Source of the DNA: Lingula anatina
Taxonomy: Eukaryota; Brachiopoda; Lingulata; Lingulida; Lingulidae
Direction: 5' to 3'
Length of the DNA stretch: 56,646 bases
NCBI RefSeq assembly: GCF_001039355.2
Contig: NW_019775651.1
Location: forward strand, 20,812-77,457
The notes beneath the pieces are model-generated. The model had not been told where the DNA came from, did not search any database, and was given only the letters and a program-made list of their open reading frames with translations. Shown here piece after piece: positions 12,787 to 23,852 of the stretch (within the stretch, counting starts at the first letter, position 1; every line of letters starts with the position of its first letter). Made by a program: the position numbers and the translations under genes.

Positions 12787-15700
12787 ATGAAGTCCATACA
12801 TTTGGTCAACCATATATGGCTTGTGTGTGCATGCCACTTGATATCAAGCTTTGCGGCGTTTCCTTGCCCTATTCGTTACGAACCTGTAGGGTCTTATTGC
12901 CTGAGATTCAACCAGAACCGCCTCACGTGGAACGATGCCCGCCGAAAGTGTTTGAGAGAAGGAGCGCACTTGGCTGTGATAGATACTGCGACGAAAAAAG
13001 ATTTATTCATCAGTTACCTTACAAGATATGGAAGTAAGTGACGTTGCTGTTCTGTATCAGTGTACCAGTAGAATACATTGTTTATGCATGAAAATGTAAA
13101 AAACGGGCAGGCCCTTGATGCTATTTTTCAGTATTTCAACGCCTACACTCAGTGAAGAATGACAAGATATGTTTTATCAAAAAAAGCTAAAGAAAACAAA
13201 GTTCTTAAAATTAGTTATCAGCTCCCCCCAATGAGACGACGGCGGACGTATTGTCTTGATGACAATACACATTTCTGAGTTTTGATATTGGTTGATATCC
13301 ATTTATTAAAAGTTGTCTGTAATTGTGATTTTGGAGGTCCATCAGTTTGGTTGGATGGAAAGGATACCAATGGAAGAAGAAACTGAATATGGTACTCGAC
13401 CGGTGTCAGCGTTGATAGATTTTTGTGGGCTAGTGATCAACCCAATAACTACAAGTATCATTTTATATGCCAATATGAACCAGGTAATTCTTGTTGAATG
13501 CCGTGTACTTTATAATCATAGAGAAGTCGTATGCCTATGTGCATTTCCTTGCAAGTCTCAGGATGAGGGATATGGGTCAAAATATATCCTCCATTGTAGC
13601 TTACCACTTCCTCGCTTTAAGAAAAAAAAATCATTAAATGTGGAAGCATGCTATTGTTATTTGCAACGTTTTAAGAAAACTAATGTGGATCTCGTACTGC
13701 GTACGAGTTCTCCGTTCTGCAAACAATGAAGGACGTGTCCCGTGTTTTTTATTTTATTTTATTTATTTATTATTATTTTTTTTTTTTTGTAAAGTGGATG
13801 GAAAGGATTATTAGAGACATGTCATAGTAAAAACACTCTTTTTTTCAACATGATATGTTTACTTGTTAAAAGTGGTTCTTACATGCAATTGCATGTTTTT
13901 TGTAATAGCAACCGGTAACGTGAAAAATACCCTAAGACGAAAACGTTCACCAATTGGAACACGAAATGGAGCCTGGGGAGCATGGGCATCATGGAGCACG
14001 TGTTCAGTAACGTGCGGTTATCAAGGTCTGAGGTCCCGCACTCGTCTATGTGATAACCCAGCACCCGTTTTCCCCGGTAAACCCTGCCTTGGAGATGACC
14101 GACAAACTAAAGTATGCCATCCTCCGCAGTGTCCCAGTAAGTAGGCTGCTGAGAGGTTATCTCCGCTGAGATATCATATCTGCAGTTAGATGTTATATGT
14201 TATGAATGATTGCTTAGTACTTTATAAGGCTAAAATTTAAAATATGATTTAACATGCCATTTTCAAATGTTTGATTTCTCAAATGAGGTATTGCTATGCT
14301 TTGATAATGCACTATTATACTCATAATGGTTGTCATACATGTATCAGTTTTGGAGTTAGGGGGTGTCGGGGGGGCTGCCTCGCCCCCCCCCCCCCCCTTT
14401 CGGTTTCTAGTAAAAAAAAATCACACCAGTATTCCCCTCTTGATATCGGAATTTTGAAGAGCTGAATCATAGTTCTAAACTGCATCAAATGACACAATTT
14501 GCCCTCCAAAACACCGAAACCAACACACACATGGTGTAAAATATATGCAACTTTCATAAAAAATCCTTTCCTTTTGTTTAAATCCATTTATTATTGTATT
14601 TCATGTTAGACCCTTCTATATTTTTATTATAGCTTGCCAAGTACACAATGTCCCTGGGGCCATGAGCTCGGTATCTGCTGCAAGAATAAATGAAAATGAA
14701 CAAGTGAAGTATTACTGTCTACCAGAATACAAACTGGTCGGCGGAAGTCTGATAAGAACATGTCAGGCTAACGGTACTTTATCAAATGAGGAGCCACAGT
14801 GCAAAAGTAAGTAAAAGCTAAATTTTAAGTAATAACTAAACTATCCTTACTCTTTCACAGATAATTGGAAATATTATGAAAACTCTCACAAAACAAAGGT
14901 ACCAGATTTAAACAGTTTGGGTAAGACGAACGTTAGGACTTCATATAAATGAAAAACAACGAGTAGGCATTGCTGCGTCAGCAGTATTTTTTTAAATTAA
15001 ATTTAAATAGGCTAATTTAAACCTTCCTCATCTTTTCGAATTTATGGAAGCAAAAAGTGTGACTGAAAAACAGGAATAATAGATATCTAAACTACCCCAT
15101 TGATTTAAACGCCTGAAGTAGTGTTTGCCACCAGGTAAACAAAACTGTTCTCTTTTGTACTTCGGTTATGTTTATCTTAATTTTTAAGTCTCGTCCGTGA
15201 CAGAAGATTACAGACGTTCACTTGAAGCACGTGTTTTTTTTTTTAATTTTATTTTTTGGTTTTTAACAACCGAAACTAGTGTTAGAAATGATTATTTTAA
15301 CATTTCTAGAATGCTGTGGAAAGGCACGTTACATCGTGAACGGTTATCCCAACACGTCTGCCACCTTGTGCTATGGTGACCACGTCAACTACCTGTGTGA
15401 CAGAGGTTACAAGTCCTCAAACAGCACGCCTATTACCTGCTTGTCACCCTACGAATGGAAGTACATACCACTGCCTAAATGTGAACGTAAGATACGACTA
15501 TTTACCAGGTTAAAATAACTGCCTCACGATTCCTTGTATCTAGCTCTCTCCTTCTCTTTCTAATATCATTATTCCTTATGGTGATGGAATGTTGATTTAC
15601 TTACCAAGGGAAGTAACCTTACCTAAATGTAAGATATCGTAAGATTACATAATTCTGTATATCATTACGTCTATAATATTTTGCATAATAATTATTCCCC

Positions 15701-16529
15701 GACGCATTGTTAGGTCTCGATTCTTATGTTTATTGGAATATCGTCTTTCTATTTTCTTCTAATTTCTTAACGTTCCATTAGATTTTACACGAGTAACGGG
15801 TATTTACAAATATTTTATTATTACATATAATGCATCAAGACATTTAACCAAAACGATAATTATTGACACCTGAGCTGATTTATTTTACAACTTCAGCCGA
15901 TGGAAAATGCGACTATGCTGATATCGCAGCTCCACAAGGCGGATATAAGGCGTGTACTGGGGACGAACTAAACAGAGTGTGCTATATGCATTGTTCCAGT
16001 GGACTGCAATATTCAGGGGGACATGACTTGTTTGAGTGTAGCGCGAAGACTGGATGGGTATGGAAAGTGCGTCTACAAGGTGGGGCCATCTATGTGCGCA
16101 GCAATGTAGGGGCGTGTCAAGGTGAGAAATATAATAATAATAAGCCAGGTAAAAAGTTAATGTTGAATTTTGCCCCCTTGCTTTGAGAAAGAAGTTACAA
16201 AGTGGATTATTAAACGCGATTAAAATTTTACCAGTTTGGATAGAAATTACTGTTTCTGGTTTATTGATCTCGGTGCAACCATAGGTATTGAAATATAATT
16301 TGGTACTGTCGATATTTTTTCAGTTTCGGATAGTGCGTCGGATCTCCTTATGTGGCTGACGGGTCTTGGCCTGACTACAGCCTCCCCAGCGCCAGACGCG
16401 GCACTGAGAGAAAAGATTAAACGTGAAATGGTAAAAAAGCTGCTGGCGGCAAATATTTGCTCATATCCTTGCAAGGTACATGGTCAAAAGGAAAATTGCT
16501 GTTGGAAAAAAGTTGAAGGGCTCTTATAG
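12787..16529 (+). CDS. Secreted CTLD-TSP1-sushi protein (interrupted by an in-frame TGA)
   Basis: Seven exons, all phase 1: 12787-13033, 13337-13483, 13909-14136, 14633-14806, 15310-15486, 15897-16121 and 16324-16529 (stop TAG), 467 codons plus stop. The start ATG has a good context (ACAATGA) and opens a signal peptide (MKSIHLVNHIWLVCACHL). Domains in order: N-terminal CTLD half; a second half with WLDGKD and SDQPNN but lacking the segment with the inner disulfide; a basic RRKRS furin-type site; a TSP1 module (WGAWASWSTC, CSVTCG, six Cys); two sushi modules; a third sushi-like module; and a tail with CSYPC and ENCCW. TGA at 13384-13386 sits where CTLDs normally have Trp (TGG). Either the gene is a pseudogene, the base is an error or allele, or exon 2 is skipped; its 147 nt can be skipped in frame. 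All other exons are clean. Confidence 0.75.
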
Positions 16530-16599
16530 CTGTGAAATACGTGGCATTAGTTAAGCAAAATATAAAGTAAGCAAAATCGGCTTGCTTGATAAATTAGTA

Positions 16600-16783
16600 A
16601 GAGCGTATTCAGAACAGCGAACTAACAGATCCGTGGATCAAATATGGCCGACCCACCTGATTGCCTGTTGCGTATTCCCCGCTATCTATTCACTGTCTTA
16701 TCGGGAAATAAGCGGCAAGCATCCAAGTGGGTCGGCCATATTTGATCCACGGGTCAGTTTGTCCGTTGTTCTGAATGCGCTCT
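16600..16783. mobile_element. Short MITE with long terminal inverted repeats
   Basis: A left arm at 16600-16656 (AGAGCGTATTCAGAACA...) pairs with an inverted right arm at 16727-16783 (...TTGTTCTGAATGCGCTCT). The two 57-bp arms share the inner block GATCAAATATGGCCGACCCA. The centre is about 70 bp with no coding capacity. No convincing target duplication is visible, so the superfamily is open. It lies directly after the CTLD/TSP1/sushi gene. Confidence 0.8.
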
Positions 16784-16978
16784 AAGTCATCAAGGTACAT
16801 GAAGCGGATACGCAGAACCTAAATTGTCAAAGAAACTAACACATATGTTGAAATAATATATTATTAACGTCCATCAATATACAACATATTAATAGCCCAA
16901 TTTTATTTGGATATAGATACAAAATTTTGAGATAGAACAAGCTCATGGATACGTAAATTGAAGATCCGTTGGGGTACA

Positions 16979-17112
16979 GGTCTGACCACTCCTGCGTCCA
17001 ATGACCGCACCAAGAACTGTGCAGTGATGGATGGAAACGCAGCTTTCTTGTGGAAGGTCGCGCCTTGCGATTATTATAAATTTTTCTGAATGCGAGTTTG
17101 ATAAATTGTAAT
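16979..17112 (+). pseudogene. Duplicated partial last CTLD exon
   Basis: This matches the second half of the final CTLD exon at 10513-10736. The reading [20 protein letters not shown] is nearly identical, but the frame breaks after PCDYY: a small indel puts a TGA where copy 1 continues to its final CE, and the original ECE..DK residues lie in another frame just downstream. No upstream CTLD half or acceptor site remains. It is a truncated, frameshifted exon duplicate. Confidence 0.8.
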
Positions 17113-17630
17113 CAAAACAAACACTGACATTGCCAAAATCATGTACAATAAAGAATACACTATAAATCGCTGTCTGAAACTTGTTGGCTCCTCACAATGG
17201 GTACGTTATAGTAAATGGAATGTAGCGCCTGTGAAAACGTGTATCTATATGACAATCAATATTAATCTCACATAACTAGCTGTCTTATATCAACATGCAC
17301 GTTGTAAACAATGACTTTGGGTGATATTTAAGGAAAATATTATCATTATATCCATTCTACCTGTTTCAAAATGCCTTATTATGTAAGTCAAACCCATAGG
17401 TAAAATCATGGTGATTTTGATACTATAGATAATTTCTACAATTAAAACGGCGTTAACTGGTCAAAAAGGTAACGTTATTTACATAAAATTATCCAGTTAA
17501 GAAAGGCAAGCAATGAACCTTGTTTTGAAAAATGCAGATGAATTGTGGCAATTTCAACATTAATCTGAATCGTATTTGCACTGAGTGCTCTCTTCAGTCA
17601 GTTGAGGAGAAGACACGTAAATGGGTTATT

Positions 17631-17870
17631 AGTAGCACTAACATGCACATGGCCCAATGACCAAGTATTAAGACGTGGACTCGTGTCCTCCGAAATGGGT
17701 CAATTTAATACAAACGTTGGTCTTATGGCCTCAAGACCTCGTGGGTAAACGGTAGCACTCATATGCACATGGCCCAATGACCAAGTATTGTAATATGTTA
17801 AAACACGTGGACTCGTGTCTTCCGAAATGGGTCAATCTCATACAAACACTGGCCTCATGACCTCGTGAGT
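17631..17870. repeat. 120-bp tandem duplication
   Basis: Units start near 17631 and 17751. Each contains GCACATGGCCCAATGACCAA, then GTGGACTCGTGTC, then CGAAATGGGTCAAT. The corresponding place in the other segmental copy (about 11390-11500) has only one unit, so this arose after the larger duplication. Confidence 0.85.
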
Positions 17871-18059
17871 CGTGGCTGGTCAAAGGTACATGTACGAGGG
17901 GATATTAACTGAAACCCATAAACAAACGTGAGATAACTGATAATTCATGATAAGATTGCGCTGTAAGAATGAATCGTTTCGGAATTTTGTCTGATTTTCC
18001 TCAAAAGGTAACATAATTTGCTTAGACAAAGATAGATTGCAATCTGCTCTTCTACTTCT

Positions 18060-19640
18060 GTCACCTGCCATGTTGTGTTTAAGGAATTATTGTAAATGTG
18101 ACATTAAAGGAACTGTTTATTAAATACTTTAAAAACCAGTGCATTTTAAACAATGTATGCACTTTACCCTTCAAGACCGTGTGTTCTACCTAAGATCTAA
18201 TAAACGGAAAGATTGGACAGCGGCATTTTCCTTTTGACCAGACGTTCGTACGGGTAAACATTGCTCTATTGTTCCCCTTAAGTTGTTTTGATAGCCGGGC
18301 TTAATTTTAATCCCCATTGTACCTAACCCGTGTTTAGCGAATAGCGCGATTTCTCGTGCATTCTCGAGGACTCCACATCGTCGTCAAGTAGATCCGCCAT
18401 ATTGGATTAGCACTGGCACACGTGGAGTTTTTTTTATTAAAAAGTGCAAAAGATGTACAGTTTGTTTACTTTTCGTAGTTGTCTTAATACTTTATATTCA
18501 GAAGAGGCAATACCCAATAGCGCACTACCTGTAACAACAGCTGCCATTTTATAGAAATTGACTCAACGTGGAGATATAGCCGGAAACGTGACGAGATCAT
18601 CAACGTAACTGATAGTGATATTCGATGCTGTTTTGGACAATAAGGCCATGCTAACCTACTGGGAGAAACTGAATGGTGAAGCTACACCAAAACAGAAACT
18701 TGATCTATTATGCATGTTTGTAAAACTTTGTCACTATCAGCGGTCATTCTTTTAGAGCATAATTAATTGAAATTTACCAGAATACTCGTAGCAAATCAGT
18801 GAAACAAAAAGGACTGAAAAAATCCATTAAGAAAAAGTAGTTTTTAATTTCACTTTCACAAACACTTATTTGGGTACCTACTTCATAATAATAGTGAAAG
18901 GTAAGACATATCTTTATATTGACAATCAAATAAAAGTAAACTCGTTTTTTCATATTTATAAAGAACACATGCAATATAGTTTCCTTGCGACTTCAAAATC
19001 ATGCACATATTTTTAAACTCTGCAAAATCAGTTTTGAAACATCAGTCTTTTGAACATCTTCCACAGAATGTATTCGAAGAATAATATATGTAACAATTTT
19101 GTTTGTCATCTCACTAAAAAATGACTAAATAAAAGATGATTGCTAAAAATTATCAATATTTCATCAGATTCGGCATTTAAAACTGATCATTCATTTCTGG
19201 CTGTTAAAGTAACATAATACAAGTCATATTCTGTTCATAAGCATTTTATTATAGATTTAATAAAGCACAGAAATTGAAATGCAAATAAAAATGTTAACAC
19301 CTTTAGATACCACTGTGACACAATCACAACAGATGGGTAATTTATTTAGGAGTACTAGTTTCACATGACAAAGAATTATAACATTTCCCCTCTATTTTGA
19401 CTTGTTTCAACATTAATATCTCATTCAATAAAAATTATGCACTTGATGATAATATTTATCTATTGCTAAGAGCACTACTGACCAATTCCAACCTAGACTT
19501 GACATTACACTAAACTTCAGAGTTTACAGAAGGGAGACAATTTATAGTGATAAATTTGTTTTTCATGAAGAACAACATATGGCTAGTTTCAAGGTGGTCC
19601 ATTTGCTGAAATATCAATGTGCCTGTCAGGTTCTTGAGTA
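18060..19640. other. AT-rich intergenic stretch, no gene seen
   Basis: No exon or repeat structure could be supported. A YY1-like CCGCCATATTGG word occurs near 18398. Open frames here are short and without splice context. Confidence 0.5.
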
Positions 19641-19748
19641 GCACCGAGTTAACTTGACAGAGGTACGTCGTCATCAGAATCACTTCCATTGCAACATATA
19701 TCTGAAAAAATATTATCACACAGTTAAAAAGATGCTGACATGTGTTAA

Positions 19749-20317
19749 TTGCTCATGTTATGTTAAAGTCCACTGTGCAGACAACGCTGACCTAGCTCTT
19801 TGTGCACTTGTAAAACTATCGAGCAAAAATTAAATATTTAATTTTGGGCAGCTTANGATACATTTTGTATGCCCAGTGTTGCCCCTAGGTTTTCTCTTTT
19901 CTCAGCATATATGCAACACTGATAACTCATTTCAAGGAAAAGCAATAGGCCTATTGTCCAGAAAATCACAGGAGTGATCAATCTTAGGAAAATACAGGCC
20001 AATTGGAAAATCCGCTTGATTGAACCATTTTTATGTTATATTTTTTTCGATTTTTTTTTCATACTTTGAGATTTCTTGTTTATTGCATAGAGCTTGTCAA
20101 GGACAAGACTGGTTGTGGTGTCCCTTTTTTGGGGGGGTTTCCATTCGAATGTGCTTACTCCAGCTGGTGGTACAATATCCGGAGGCGGTATCGCCTCTCT
20201 GATCCTCTAGTTGCTCATGTTATGTTAAAGTCCACTGTGCGGACAACACTGACCTAGCTCTTTGTGCACTTGTAAAACTATCGAGCAAAAATTAAATATT
20301 TAATTTCGGGCAGCTTA
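19749..20317. repeat. Duplicated 105-bp segment flanking an assembly gap
   Basis: 19749-19855 and 20211-20317 are nearly identical (GCTCATGTTATGTTAAAG through CAGCTTA). The first copy stops exactly at the N at 19856. This pattern suggests redundant contig ends around a join as much as a true duplication. Confidence 0.7.
20081..20206 (-). pseudogene. Fragment of an unidentified dispersed coding repeat (copy 1)
   Basis: Read on the minus strand, this gives an open stretch containing IREAIPPPDIVPPAGV and SLVLDKLYAINK. It matches the segment at 42079-42351 (IREAIRPLGIVPPVGV, SSAVFDTLYKI) and the shorter fragment at 43253-43318. Conservation at protein level in three places suggests relics of a multicopy gene or transposon protein. 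I do not recognise the family. Confidence 0.4.
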
Positions 20318-20832
20318 CCATTTTGCTTATTTAATACATCAGTGTGTCTTTCTGATTGTTTACAATCACTTAGCAAACTTGACAGTGGTGTAACTATATC
20401 ATCTGCAACACTTGTATTGTTACATTAATCTGAGAAAATAAAATAATATTTTACTGTTAAAAAGGTTCTGACATGTGCTAGTCTCTTATTATTTGTCATT
20501 TGTGTAAGTCCACTGTGGTGAGAGCACCTACATGTATCCTTTGTATTCTATACTGGAAATAATGTTGCCGGGGACAGAATAATAGTGCCCATGTATATAA
20601 AACATCTTACTTTCAACTCCATAAACTTAAGTTCTAGTTATAGACCAGAAAGCTTACCGATTTTTGCTGCCAGATTTTTCTATTTATTTTTTCTCCTGTG
20701 AGCCTTTACCCATTTTAATGGCATCTGAAAACAAAACAAAAATAATAATTATAAGGATGTGAGACACATTTTACCGCATTGTTTTACTTAGGTATAAATC
20801 ACGGATAAAAATACCATCGTTTGTTGCCCATT

Positions 20833-21440
20833 GATAACGATAGTCGCCGCCATCTTGTTTTATTGTCATCTTTACCAATGAATATTTCTAAGAAACTACG
20901 TTAATTTTATCTAAGTTTATCCCTAAGGCCTTCCACTACTTGTTTAAATGGACACAGTTTAACTGTCAACGCAAAGTACAGATCCACTTTCGTGTTTGGC
21001 CTTGCATTTTAAGCCCTTCGATAACGATAGTCCCCGCCATCTTGTTTTATCGTCATCTTTACCGATAAATATTTCTAAGAAAACAAGCTAAATCTTAACT
21101 AAGTTTATCCCTAGGGCCGTCCACTACTTGTTTAGATGGACACAATTTAACTGTCAACGCATTGTACAGATCCACTTTCGTGTTTGGCCTTGCATTTTAA
21201 GCCCTTCAATAACGATAGTCCCCGCCATTTTGTTTTATCGTCATCTTTACCGATAAATATTTCTAAGAAAACAAGCTAAATCTTAACTAAGTTTATCCCT
21301 AGGGCCGTCCACTACTTGTTTAGATGGAGATAGTAAGACTGTCAACGCATTGTACAGATCCACTTTCGTGTTCGGCTTTGCATTTGGACCCCGGCGATTA
21401 TGATCTGCACCGCCATCTTGCTTTATTGCCCGAATTATTG
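20833..21440. repeat. 188-bp tandem repeat carrying YY1-like motifs
   Basis: Units begin at 20833, 21020, 21208 and 21396 (periods 187, 188 and 188 bp; the last is partial). Units 2 and 3 are nearly identical. Each carries CGCCATCTTG or CGCCATTTTG, followed in the full units by TGTTTTAT and then GTCATCTTTACC. CCGCCATCTTG is the classical YY1 recognition word. A related GTCGCCATATTG lies just outside at about 21599. The array would lie in intron 1 of the candidate minus-strand transcript, about 350-950 bp inside its 5' exon. Confidence 0.85.
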
Positions 21441-22025
21441 TTTAAATTTTCATAGAAAACGAAGCTGTTTAAGATTAAATTATCAACCAATAAAACCAAC
21501 GTGTTATTCAGTCATCAATAATATAAAATTCAACGTATAAAAAATCAAATTACCCGTGTTAGACCTTAGGTAACAAGGCATTCAGACTCGCTTGTTCGTC
21601 GCCATATTGCTAATTAGAATGCAACAACGGATTGAAGGCAATTTTTCACGATGACATCTGCTCCAAAATATTGCAAATTTTACACACAAGTGAACCTTGT
21701 TAGTTTTCCCTTCTTCACATACATTTTCAGAGAAACTACAAGACTAAAAGCGGTATTTTACCTACCTTGAAATCGCCCACATGCAACAAAGCTCGACCTC
21801 CGCACGAACACAACGCGACTGACTACTTCCGCCGTACGAACGTCTTTCCACAGTTAATCGGATTACCCTTTGAAGAATTGCCGAGTGTCGAATCTTTGGT
21901 ATATTAGATCTTAGCTTGTATACATCATGATGCAGTATACCTATATATGGGAGTTAAGCGTGCTGTAGATGTACTTAAAATGTTGTATATTTTATACTGT
22001 ATGGTTTGTTGCTTTTATATTTCAG

Positions 22026-23852
22026 ATCTTTGATGCAAATAGTGACAGAAACACTATTGTGACTGTGACCCTTACTCCACCTATTTTTGCTCAGTACCTG
22101 CGTTTGAACCCAGTCACATGGCACAACAGAATAGCACTGAGGATGGAGATGGTTGGCTGCTCACAGGCAGAGCAGAAGTACTGTAAGTCACAGCATTAGG
22201 CGTACTTGTACATTTGATATATGTTGGCAGTATTTTATAATATTTATTGATAGTTTATTAAGACTGATGGAATAGTAAATTTTATTGTTATACATGTATA
22301 TTACAAAATTAACACATAAATAATAAACAAATATCTATAAACTTGTCTGTAAATTGGGTTCTGAAAAGTTGATTGTATTAATTAGGGTCCAAATTGAGGC
22401 ATTTTGTATGATTCAGTTTTGCTATTTATAACATAGTATATAGACTATGTAGAAGATTATAACATGAAAATGCAAAGACAAAACTTTAAGACCATGTCAC
22501 TTCAATCCTGTATATAGCAGGTTGCCTATAATTACGATTTTTGTGTACATCTTATTACAGTCTTATGCATTAGCATTACCTCCCTATTTATTAACTCACA
22601 TTAATACTTATATATCTTAAATATACATGTGAAAAATAAATCAATTTTCTGTCCAGATGATGTGTCCTGTGTCCGTTGCCTGACCTCCTACTACTGTGAG
22701 GGAGATGGTGTGATGCATTCCTGTGCCAGGTGTGATAATGCCACTGACACCAATGATACGTGTGGGCGATCCCCCACAGAACATTCCTTTGGCCTCCAGG
22801 CACAGTGCTCTCCATGTCCTGCTGGATGGGTGAGTATTACCATAACTGGCTTGTCCTGGTCTTGTTGGATGAATGAGTATTACTGTAACCCACTCCTGGT
22901 CAATGTTTTATGGTATATATTGACCTGCATGTTGACCTCATATATCATGGCATATTGGTAAAATATTTTCATGATATACTTTGATAAAACAAAAGAGGAT
23001 TATTTCTATACATTGAATTCCATATTTCAGAATATGCCATGATGTTAAATGTTTAAATATTTTTTCTTTGCATGGACAAAGTATGCCATGATGTTAAATG
23101 TTTAAATATTTTTTCTTTGCATGGACAAAGTGTAATTATTTGAATATTAAAATTAATTTTAATAGCATATGTTCCATACATTGTAGCATTCAACCTGTTA
23201 AACTATTTCTGATTCCAGATTTGTAGTCAAGGCTATGCCGCACCATGTGTTGATTTCACCTATGTAGACTACTGCAATGACACCTATTGTCCAGATAGCT
23301 GTGCACAGTGTGAACTTGGTTATGCCTGCCGTGGAGGACAGAGATACCAATGTGAACCTGGTTCTTACTCTGATGGAAATCTAAGTAAGTTAAATTGACT
23401 GAGCAGCTTATAATTACCAATCAGGTGTACACCTAAAACTGAATAGAGATATTTTGGATTGATAAAGATGGTAATGGTGTGTAATGAATTTAAATACTTT
23501 CTTCTACAGAGTTCTGTGAGATGTGTGCTCCTGGGACTTTCCAAAATGAGTCAGGTCAAGATGGCTGCCTCCCCTGTGACCCTGGAAAATACAGCAGCAA
23601 GTCTAAAGACAGATGTGACTGGTGTCCTACAGGAATGTATGCAGTGGGTAAGTCTATAGACAGTTGTGACTGGTGTCCTACAGGAATGTATGCAGTGGGT
23701 AAGTCTATAGACAGTTGTGACTGGTGTCCTACAGGAATGTATGCAGTGGGTAAGTCTATAGACAGTTGTGACTGGTGTCCTACAGGAATGTATGCAGTGG
23801 GTAAGTCTATAGACAGTTGTGACTGGTGTCCTACAGGAATGTATGCAGTGGG
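22026..23852 (+). CDS. Discoidin (F5/8C) plus Cys-rich domain protein, partial
   Basis: Exons: 22026-22182 (starts phase 0, ends phase 1), 22657-22829 (to phase 0), 23219-23384 (to phase 1) and 23510 to the gap at 23853. Exon 1 encodes the C-terminal part of a discoidin domain (FDANSDRNTIV, then YLRLNPVTWHNRIALRMEM, closing GC). The next exons encode Cys-rich modules (CVRCLTSYYC, CSPCPAGW, CEMCAPGTFQ, CLPCDPGKYSS) resembling ephrin-receptor-like/GCC2-GCC3 or TNFR-type repeats of secreted or receptor proteins. The beginning of the discoidin domain, any signal peptide and the C-terminus are absent. The gene is cut at the right by the N, and at the left its upstream exons are not in the window. 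Confidence 0.75.
23034..23131. repeat. 49-bp perfect tandem duplication in an intron
   Basis: Two adjacent copies of a unit starting ATGCCATGATGTTAAATG and ending GCATGGACAAAGT, at 23034 and 23083, within the intron before the third exon of the discoidin gene. Confidence 0.95.
23614..23852 (+). repeat. 51-bp coding tandem repeat, about 4.7 copies
   Basis: Units start at 23614, 23665, 23716, 23767 and 23818. Each encodes the 17-residue Cys-rich module CDWCPTGMYAVGKSIDS in frame. Copies 2-4 are essentially identical at DNA level. The array ends at the N at 23853, so the true copy number is unknown. Each unit also contains a GTAAGT word, but the frame stays open through it. Confidence 0.95.

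Larger units (their letters stand above)
16963..18045. repeat. Segmental duplication, copy 2
   Basis: Counterpart of 10583-11680 in direct orientation, about 6.4 kb downstream. It includes the broken CTLD exon at 16979-17112, the duplicated 3' UTR and flank, and an internal 120-bp tandem duplication not present in copy 1. Confidence 0.85.
19640..21840 (-). ncRNA. Possible spliced minus-strand transcript without clear coding frame
   Basis: On the minus strand a GC-richer first exon (about 21840-21766, containing one ATG) ends at CAAG|GTAGGT. Further candidate exons have good sites on both sides: 20732-20658 (TTTTGTTTTCAG / GTAAGC) and 20418-20324 (TATTTTCTCAG / GTAAGC). A last candidate begins at 19697 after TTTTTTCAG. 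Every frame I tried across exons 1-2 hits a stop within a few codons. The last two candidates look like relatives: one frame reads CCNGSDSDDDVPLSS, the other CNNTSVADDIVTPLSS. It may be a noncoding RNA, a decayed gene or an incomplete model. Confidence 0.25.

Noticed and set aside
13313-13729. 138-residue open frame overlapping the second CTLD exon
   Set aside because: It is in a different frame from the CTLD residues, runs through the GTAATT donor into intron sequence and shows no domain. The CTLD reading with conserved WLDGKD and SDQPNN is the real one.
23614-23852. CRISPR-like regular repeats
   Set aside because: The 51-bp units are contiguous with no unique spacers and encode an in-frame Cys-rich module, so this is a coding minisatellite in an animal gene.
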